Shown here piece by piece: positions 1-5,385 of a stretch of DNA of 9,588 nucleotides (positions within the stretch are counted from its first letter, which is position 1; each line of letters begins with the position of its first letter). The notes under the pieces are model-generated. The model did not search any database and was not told the origin of the DNA. It saw only the letters and a list, made by a program, of their open reading frames with translations. The stretch covers positions 1-9,588 of the forward strand of contig CALJKZ010000259.1 in NCBI GenBank assembly GCA_937983085.1, in the 5' to 3' direction. Position numbers and translations under genes: made by a program. The DNA comes from an uncultured Gemmatimonadales bacterium. GTDB lineage: Bacteria; Gemmatimonadota; Gemmatimonadetes; Longimicrobiales; Gaopeijiaceae.

Positions 1-67
1 GACGTGATCGATGTCGGTGCCGAGCTCACCCTGCTCCACGCCGCCCGCGCCTCCACTCCAGGCTCGC

Positions 68-1567
68 GTGATCGGCTCCGTCCTCATTGCCAATCGTGGA
101 GAGATCGCCCTCCGCATCGTTCGGGGGGCCCGCGAATGCGGCATCCGAGCCATCGCGGTCTATTCCGAACCGGACCGGATGGCGCCCCACGTCCTGGAAG
201 CCGACGAAGCGTACTGCATCGGCCCGGCTCCCTCGGCGGAGAGCTATCTCCGGGGCGAGTCTCTCGTCGCGCTGGCCAAGGAGGTCGGCGCCGAAGCCAT
301 CCATCCCGGGTACGGCTTCCTCGCCGAGCGGGCGGACTTCGCTCGGCTGGTGGAGGACGCCGGACTGGTCTTCGTCGGTCCGGCCCCCGACACCATCGCG
401 GCCATGGGCGACAAGACCGAGGCTCGGCGGCGCATGCAGGAGGCGGGCGGCCCCATCGTGCCCGGCCTCACCGAGGCCGTGGCGGATCCGGACGCGGCCG
501 AGAAGGCGGCGGCCGAGATCGGCTTCCCCGTCCTCCTCAAGGCGTCGGCGGGTGGAGGGGGCAAGGGCATGCGCGTGGTGTCCGAGCCCGCCGAGCTGCG
601 GCGGGCCTTCGAGGCGGCCTCGAGGGAGGCTTTGGCCGCCTTCGGCGACGGCAGCGTCTACCTCGAGCGGTACCTGGCACGTCCCCGCCACGTCGAGATC
701 CAGGTCCTCGGCGATGCCCACGGCAACGTGGTCCACCTGGCCGAGCGCGAATGCTCGATTCAGCGGCGGCACCAGAAGCTGGTGGAGGAAGCGCCCTCGC
801 CTGTGCTCACCGAGGACGAGCGCGCGGCCATGGGCGAGACCGCGGTCCGGGCTGCGCAGGCGGTGGACTACCGGGGAGCCGGGACCATCGAGTTTCTCTA
901 CCAGGACGGTGAGTTCTTCTTCCTGGAGATGAACACGCGCATCCAGGTCGAGCACCCGGTGACGGAGCTGGTCACCGGCATCGATCTCGTGGAGTGGCAG
1001 TTTCGGGTGGCCTCGGGCGAGCGGCTCGCCTTCGGCCAGGACGACGTTCGCCTCACGGGGCACGCCATCGAGTGTCGAATCACGTCGGAGGACCATCTGG
1101 GAGGGTTCCTTCCGTCCACGGGGACCATCACCCACCTCGGGGTGCCCACGGGGCCTGGCGTCCGTTGGGACGGTGGAGTCCTCCAGGGAACGGAGGTGAC
1201 GCTCCATTACGACCCCCTCCTCGCCAAGCTAGTGGTCCACGCTGCGTCGAGGGACGCCGCCATCGCTCGCATGGCCCGGGCTCTCGACGAGCTCGTCGTT
1301 TCCGGGGTCGAGACGTGCGCCCCGTTCCACCGGCGGGTCATGGACGAGGCGGACTTCCAGCGCGGAGACATCTCCATTCGCTATCTCGAAGAGCATCCCG
1401 AGCTCCTCGAAGAGGACGAACCCGAGGCCGAGCTCATCGCCGCGGCCGTGGCGGCGGCACTCCTTGAAGACGACCATCGAAGTCATCGGGCTCCACGGAT
1501 CGCGCCGTCGGAGGCCGAACCCATGTCGGCATGGCGGCGGGCGGGCATGCCTGGCGGTGCATCGTGA
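68..1567 (+). CDS. accC: Biotin carboxylase subunit of an acyl-CoA (propionyl/acetyl-CoA) carboxylase
   Basis: Carries out the ATP- and bicarbonate-dependent carboxylation of biotin on a carrier protein, the first half-reaction of an acyl-CoA carboxylase (cytoplasm). From the GTG at 68 the protein has 499 residues and its N-terminus (VLIANRGEIALRIVR) lies where it does in E. coli AccC. Numbering is within one residue of that enzyme throughout: K116, K158, the ATP loop GGGGKGM at 162-168, E275, and EMNTRIQVEHPVTE from E287 with N289 and R291. All these catalytic residues are intact. An in-frame ATG at 11 would add 19 Pro/Ser-rich residues that are not part of the family, and a weak AGG (60-62) precedes the GTG, so I prefer 68. 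After about residue 445 there is an acidic, Ala-rich tail and no biotin domain; the carrier is the separate gene at 2880. Neighbouring mutase suggests propionyl-CoA as substrate, but acetyl-CoA or a broad range is possible. Confidence 0.95.
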   Translation: MIGSVLIANRGEIALRIVRGARECGIRAIAVYSEPDRMAPHVLEADEAYCIGPAPSAESYLRGESLVALAKEVGAEAIHPGYGFLAERADFARLVEDAGLVFVGPAPDTIAAMGDKTEARRRMQEAGGPIVPGLTEAVADPDAAEKAAAEIGFPVLLKASAGGGGKGMRVVSEPAELRRAFEAASREALAAFGDGSVYLERYLARPRHVEIQVLGDAHGNVVHLAERECSIQRRHQKLVEEAPSPVLTEDERAAMGETAVRAAQAVDYRGAGTIEFLYQDGEFFFLEMNTRIQVEHPVTELVTGIDLVEWQFRVASGERLAFGQDDVRLTGHAIECRITSEDHLGGFLPSTGTITHLGVPTGPGVRWDGGVLQGTEVTLHYDPLLAKLVVHAASRDAAIARMARALDELVVSGVETCAPFHRRVMDEADFQRGDISIRYLEEHPELLEEDEPEAELIAAAVAAALLEDDHRSHRAPRIAPSEAEPMSAWRRAGMPGGAS

Positions 1568-1570
1568 GCG

Positions 1571-1576
1571 AAGGAG
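1571..1576 (+). promoter_or_regulatory. Ribosome binding site deciding the methyltransferase start
   Basis: AAGGAG lies just after the biotin carboxylase stop (1565-1567) and 5 bases before the GTG at 1582, a good Shine-Dalgarno match and spacing. It favours GTG 1582 over the in-frame GTG at 1564, which overlaps the preceding stop as GTGA but has no such site before it. Confidence 0.6.
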
Positions 1577-1581
1577 ACGGT

Positions 1582-2883
1582 GTGGCCACCCTCGGTGAGG
1601 GGTCAGCCGACGGATCCGCCCCGGCCAGCACGGCGGAGGGGGTCGAGGTTCAGGTCCGCGCCCTCGCGTCGGGAGGTGACGGCGTCGCGGACCTGCCGGA
1701 CGGTCGGGTGGTGTTCGTACCCAGGACCGTACCCGGGGACCGCGTGCGCGTCACCCTCGTCGATGATCACGCCCGATGGGCCCGGGCGTCCGTCGAGGAG
1801 ATCGTCGAGGCGGGCGGACACCGCGTGGCTCCGTTGTGCACCCTCTTCGCTCGCTGCGGCGGGTGCCAGCTCCAGCACGTCGCCTACCCACAGCAGCTCC
1901 ACTGGAAGGCGCGCTTCGTCGTGGATGCGTTGGAGCGGATCGGCAAGCTCGCAGAGGTGCCCCTCCCCGATGTCGTCTCGTCGCCCTCCACCGAGCGCTA
2001 CCGGAGCCGCATGACGTTCACGCTCCGCCGACTTAGGGGCGGACGTGTGGTGGCGGGCCTCCACGCCAGGGATAACGCGGCCCACGTTCTCGAGGTCCGA
2101 AACGAGTGCATTCTGCCTCGGCCGGACATCGAGGCGGCGTGGACGCGCCTCAGGCTAGCGTGGGGAAGCGGAGCGCGACGACTCCCCGACGGGGGGCGGC
2201 TCAGGCTCACGCTCCGGGCCGCACCCGCGGGGGTCGAACTCGTGGTGGAGGGCGGAGCGCCCGGATGGCGCTCCGGTGATCTACTCGACGAGGTCCCCGA
2301 GCTCGTAGGCGTCTGGCACCGACCCTCCGGGGAGGAAGAGGCGGCGCTCGTGGCCGGTGAGGCCAGGACGGGGGGTGGGGACGCCTTCGACCAGGTGAAT
2401 CCAGAAGCGGCGGAACTCCTCCGAACCCACGTCCAGGGCGTCGTGCGGACCCTGGCTCCGGCCACCGTCGTGGAGGCGTACTGTGGGACCGCACGCATGG
2501 GGCGTGCACTGGCGGCGGAGGGCATCCGGGTTACCGGCATCGAGCGCAACACCTCGGCGGTGGAGGGCGCCCGAACCGAAGCGCCCGACACCTTCCAGGT
2601 CGTTGGCGGAACGGTCGAGGACCATCTCGCCCACCTCCTCCCCACGGACGTGCTTCTGGTGAACCCGCCTCGGAGCGGGCTGGACGACACGGTCCCCCCC
2701 CTCATCGACGAAATGCCTCCGCACCACCTCGTCTACGTGTCCTGCGACCCGGCCACCCTCGCCCGTGACCTCGGGCGCCTTCGGGAGACCTTCCGTCTCA
2801 CCGGGCTTCGGTGCTTCGACCTCTTCCCGCACACGGCTCACGTCGAGACGGTGGCGGTCCTTCAGCGACGGGACACGGCATGA
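1582..2883 (+). CDS. rlmD: RlmD/TrmA-family RNA (uracil-5-)-methyltransferase with TRAM domain and 4Fe-4S site
   Basis: Predicted to transfer a methyl group from SAM to C5 of a uracil in RNA; the closest characterised pattern is RlmD (RumA), which modifies U1939 of 23S rRNA. The 433-residue protein starts with a TRAM RNA-binding domain (about 19-76). Next come four cysteines, C86, C92, C95 and C176, with the C-x5-C-x2-C spacing of the RlmD iron-sulfur site. The methyltransferase domain follows: FDQVN, a SAM loop at about 296-310, NPPRSGL from N361, catalytic C388 in SCDPATLARDL, and E422 in HVE as the general base. C388 and E422 are close to the E. coli numbers (389 and 424). The SAM loop reads EAYCGTARMG, which departs from the usual D-x-x-C-G-x-G form. 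Longer GTG starts (1564) or ATG 1531 are possible. The gene sits between carboxylase subunits and its stop overlaps the next start as ATGA. RNA target (rRNA or tRNA) is not proven. Confidence 0.92.
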   Translation: MATLGEGSADGSAPASTAEGVEVQVRALASGGDGVADLPDGRVVFVPRTVPGDRVRVTLVDDHARWARASVEEIVEAGGHRVAPLCTLFARCGGCQLQHVAYPQQLHWKARFVVDALERIGKLAEVPLPDVVSSPSTERYRSRMTFTLRRLRGGRVVAGLHARDNAAHVLEVRNECILPRPDIEAAWTRLRLAWGSGARRLPDGGRLRLTLRAAPAGVELVVEGGAPGWRSGDLLDEVPELVGVWHRPSGEEEAALVAGEARTGGGDAFDQVNPEAAELLRTHVQGVVRTLAPATVVEAYCGTARMGRALAAEGIRVTGIERNTSAVEGARTEAPDTFQVVGGTVEDHLAHLLPTDVLLVNPPRSGLDDTVPPLIDEMPPHHLVYVSCDPATLARDLGRLRETFRLTGLRCFDLFPHTAHVETVAVLQRRDTA

Positions 2884-3398
2884 TCTATCACGTCACCTTG
2901 GGCGGCCGGACCTTCGAGGTGGAGCTTGGGCCGGAGGGGGTCACCGTGGACGGAACGGGAGTGGAGGTGGATCTCTCCCGCCTCGAAGGTGGACCCACGT
3001 GGTCCCTGGCCCTCGATGGCGCATCTCACCGCTTCACGGCCCGCCGCGTCGGCCGTGAGACGTGGGACCTCCACGTGAGGGGGCGTCGCCTTCGCGCCGA
3101 CGTGGTGGACGAACGGACTCGTGTCATTCGTGAGATGACGGGCTCTGCCTCGGCATCCCTCGGTCCCAAGCCCATCAAGGCGCCCATGCCGGGAATGGTC
3201 GTGAAGGTCGAGGTCCAGGAGGGCGACACCGTCACTGCGGGCCAGGGTGTCGTCATCGTCGAAGCGATGAAGATGGAGAACGAGTTGAAAGCCGACGCCG
3301 ACGCCAGGGTGGTGAAGGTCCACGTCGGGGAAGGGCAAGCCGTAGAGAAGGATCAGCTCCTCGTCGACCTGGCCTCCCTGGACGAGGACGTCCCGTAG
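2880..3398 (+). CDS. Biotin carboxyl carrier protein subunit with N-terminal BT-like linker domain
   Basis: Carries covalent biotin between the biotin carboxylase and the carboxyltransferase of an acyl-CoA carboxylase. The 172-residue product has two parts. Residues 1 to about 95 are beta-rich, resembling the BT linker that joins the BC and BCCP domains in propionyl-CoA carboxylase alpha chains (LDGASHRFTA and WDLHVRGRRLRADVV). Residues 99-168 form a biotinyl domain beginning IKAPMPGMVVKVEVQEGD, with the biotin site EAMKMEN and the modified lysine at K131. ATG 2880 overlaps the methyltransferase stop as ATGA; an in-frame ATG at 2811 would lie inside that gene's conserved end, so 2880 is chosen. 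No clear ribosome site is seen, which suits translational coupling. With the gene at 68 it makes a split form of the usual fused alpha chain. A decarboxylase-type biotin carrier is less likely given the neighbours. Confidence 0.92.
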   Translation: MIYHVTLGGRTFEVELGPEGVTVDGTGVEVDLSRLEGGPTWSLALDGASHRFTARRVGRETWDLHVRGRRLRADVVDERTRVIREMTGSASASLGPKPIKAPMPGMVVKVEVQEGDTVTAGQGVVIVEAMKMENELKADADARVVKVHVGEGQAVEKDQLLVDLASLDEDVP

Positions 3399-4930
3399 TG
3401 GACGACGAGACCGTTCGCACCGACTCGGGGATCCCCGTGGAGCCGTACTACGGGTCCGATGCCCCGGGTTCGTTCCCGTTCACGCGGGGCGTGTACGAGT
3501 CCATGTACCGCGGGCGGGTCTGGACCATGCGCCAGTACGCGGGCTTCGGGACCGCCGAGGAGACCAACGAGCGGTTCCGATACCTGTTGGAGCGCGGCCA
3601 GACGGGGCTATCGGTGGCCTTCGATCTCCCGACCCAGATGGGATATGACTCGGACGCGGCCATGGCTCGCGGCGAGGTGGGCCGCGTTGGCGTGGCCATC
3701 GATTCCCTGGACGACATGCGAAAGCTGTTCCACGGAATCCCGCTGGACGAGGTCTCCACGTCCATGACCATCAACGCCACGGCGGGCATTCTCCTGGCCC
3801 TTTACGTGGCGCTGGGGGACGAACAGGGAGTGTCGAGGGATCGGCTGGCGGGGACGGTTCAAAACGACGTGCTGAAGGAGTACATCGCGCGCGGGACGTA
3901 CATCTACCCCGTAGACCACAGCCTCCGGCTGGTCACCGATCTCATGGAGTTCTGCGCCCGGGAGGTGCCGCGATGGAATACGGTGTCCATTTCCGGCTAC
4001 CACATCCGCGAGGCGGGGTCCACGGCCCCCCAGGAGATCGCCTTCACCTTCGCGAACGGGCTCGAATACGTCGAGCGAGCCCTCGCGGCAGGCCTCGAGC
4101 TGGAGTCGTTCGCGCCGAGGCTCTCGTTCTTCTTCGCCGCGCACAACGATCTGTTCGAGGAGGTGGCGAAGTTCAGGGCGGCCCGTCGGCTTTGGGCCAC
4201 GCTCATGCGCGAGCGCTTCGACGCCTCGGACCGATCGTGCCGGCTGCGGTTCCACACGCAGACCGGAGGGTCGACCCTCACGGCCCAGCAGCCGTTGAAC
4301 AACGTGGTGCGCGTGGCCGTCCAGGCCCTGGCCGCCACCATGGGGGGGACCCAGTCGCTTCACACCAACGGATACGACGAGGCTCTCGCTCTTCCCACCG
4401 AGGAGTCGGCGAAGCTGGCCCTTCGTACACAGCAGATCCTGGCCTCGGAGTCGGGGGTCACCAACACCGCCGATCCTCTGGGGGGCTCGCACTACGTGGA
4501 GGCTCTCACCGACGAGGTGGAGCGGGTTGCCCGCGAGTACCTCGAGCGCATCGCCGAATTGGGCGGCGCGGCGAGGGCCATCGACTACATGCAGGAAGAG
4601 ATCCATCAGTCGGCGTACCGCTTCCAGATGGAGATCGAGTCCGGGGCGCGCAGCGTGGTGGGGGTCAACCAGCACGTGGACGAGGAAGCGGCGCCCCGCA
4701 TCGGACAGCCGGACTATTCGGCGCTGGAGCGAGGCCAGGTCGAGGGGCTGTCCACCATGAAGGCCGGGCGCGACGCCGATGCGGTGGCTGCGCGGCTCGC
4801 CGCCGTACGGGCTGCTGCCGGTTCCGACCAGAACCTGGTGCCGACCTTCGTGGAGGCGGTGAAGGCCGGGGTCACCCTTGGAGAGATCAGCGACGAACTC
4901 CGGCTCGAATGGGGCACGTACGACGGGTAG
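3398..4930 (+). CDS. mcmA1: Methylmalonyl-CoA mutase catalytic (large) subunit, lacking the B12-binding domain
   Basis: Adenosylcobalamin-dependent mutase that should interconvert (R)-methylmalonyl-CoA and succinyl-CoA. The 510-residue protein is the TIM-barrel catalytic domain only. It ends shortly after the catalytic core (EISDELRLEWGTY) with no C-terminal DxHxxG cobalamin domain, so a separate B12 subunit is required. Key residues align with Propionibacterium MutB at a constant offset of 42: Y47 (Y89) in TMRQYAGF, T153 and Q155 (T195, Q197), R165 (R207), Y201 and H202 (Y243, H244) in SISGYH. Tyr and Arg at the first and fourth positions favour a carboxylated substrate such as methylmalonyl- or ethylmalonyl-CoA over isobutyryl-CoA, whose mutases carry Phe and Gln there. 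The N-terminus is shorter than usual, and the loop after TYIYP reads VDHS rather than the more usual P-x-P-S. GTG 3398 shares its G with the stop of the preceding gene (TAGTG). Confidence 0.93.
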   Translation: MDDETVRTDSGIPVEPYYGSDAPGSFPFTRGVYESMYRGRVWTMRQYAGFGTAEETNERFRYLLERGQTGLSVAFDLPTQMGYDSDAAMARGEVGRVGVAIDSLDDMRKLFHGIPLDEVSTSMTINATAGILLALYVALGDEQGVSRDRLAGTVQNDVLKEYIARGTYIYPVDHSLRLVTDLMEFCAREVPRWNTVSISGYHIREAGSTAPQEIAFTFANGLEYVERALAAGLELESFAPRLSFFFAAHNDLFEEVAKFRAARRLWATLMRERFDASDRSCRLRFHTQTGGSTLTAQQPLNNVVRVAVQALAATMGGTQSLHTNGYDEALALPTEESAKLALRTQQILASESGVTNTADPLGGSHYVEALTDEVERVAREYLERIAELGGAARAIDYMQEEIHQSAYRFQMEIESGARSVVGVNQHVDEEAAPRIGQPDYSALERGQVEGLSTMKAGRDADAVAARLAAVRAAAGSDQNLVPTFVEAVKAGVTLGEISDELRLEWGTYDG

Positions 4931-5021
4931 TACCCACCCCCCATCGTCGTTAATTTTCAGGGCTTGCGGCCCCCCGTGGTGCGGAGGGGTCCCCCACGTC
5001 AGACCCGTGCCACCCCCCGCC
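4931..5021 (+). other. Intergenic gap, C-rich with an AT-rich patch
   Basis: This is the only gap of note in an otherwise contiguous gene row. It contains an isolated AT-rich run (TTAATTTT, 4950-4957) in a C/G-rich setting, then C-tracts and GGGG facing each other around 4970-4995. No paired -35/-10 boxes and no stem followed by a T run can be shown. It may hold a promoter for the downstream genes or the end of the upstream transcript, but neither is supported directly. No Shine-Dalgarno precedes the next start at 5022. Confidence 0.35.
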
Positions 5022-5384
5022 ATGCCGACCTACGACTACGAGTGCCGGAAGGGCCATCGTTTCGAACTCTTCCAGAAGATGTCGGACGAACCGGTCGCGG
5101 ACTGTCCGGAGTGCGGTGCCGACGCTCAACGCCTCATTTCCGGCGGCGCCGGATTCCTGTTCAAGGGCGAGGGCTTCTACATCACCGACTACCGGTCGGA
5201 GGAGTACAAGAAGAAGGCGTCTGCCGAGCCCGGCGGGGGATCGTCCGCCGGATCCGAAGGCGGCTCGGCTTCGTCGACGCCGGACTCGTCGTCGTCGTCG
5301 AGCGATGCCGGCTCCGGTGGCTCCTCGGCCTCCGGCGGCAGCTCGAGCACCTCGTCAGGGTCCTCGAAGAGTTCGGACGGCTGA
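5022..5384 (+). CDS. FmdB-family zinc-ribbon protein with Ser/Gly-rich tail
   Basis: Small protein of 120 residues whose first 60 match the FmdB/CxxC_CxxC_SSSS regulatory-protein family. It opens with the family's MPTYDYEC, then has metal ligands C8, H12 (C-x3-H), C28 and C31 (CPECG). Many members have C-x2-C-G-H in the first half; here the second Cys is absent and H12 is the likely ligand. The SGGAGFLFKGEGFYITDY stretch (44-61) is also typical. Residues 70-120 are almost only Ser, Gly, Ala and Asp, including a run of six Ser encoded partly by TCG repeats, and are probably disordered. The role of the family is not settled; its name comes from a proposed regulator of formamide/amide metabolism, and that function should not be assumed here. 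One base separates its stop from the argS start, so it is probably cotranscribed with it. Confidence 0.88.
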   Translation: MPTYDYECRKGHRFELFQKMSDEPVADCPECGADAQRLISGGAGFLFKGEGFYITDYRSEEYKKKASAEPGGGSSAGSEGGSASSTPDSSSSSSDAGSGGSSASGGSSSTSSGSSKSSDG

Positions 5385-5385
5385 C

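Noticed and set aside
4..912. Long + strand open frame over the biotin carboxylase gene
   Set aside because: After the first 20 or so codons it is Arg/Pro/Gly-rich and lies wholly within a gene whose conserved residues prove the other frame.
26..1207. 393-codon antisense open frame across the biotin carboxylase gene
   Set aside because: Same explanation as the other antisense frames; no recognisable domain or ribosome site.
4970..4998. Possible terminator hairpin made of the C and G tracts
   Set aside because: The GGGG-T-CCCC palindrome has too short a loop, the wider pairing has mismatches, and no T run follows.
3608..5023. 471-codon antisense open frame across the mutase gene
   Set aside because: Composition (His/Arg/Gly/Leu-rich) is that of a mirror reading; the mutase residues on the + strand are complete.
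5284..5302. TCG repeat as a microsatellite or CRISPR-like repeat
   Set aside because: It is a short codon repeat for serine inside a coding tail, with no spacers or longer repeat unit.
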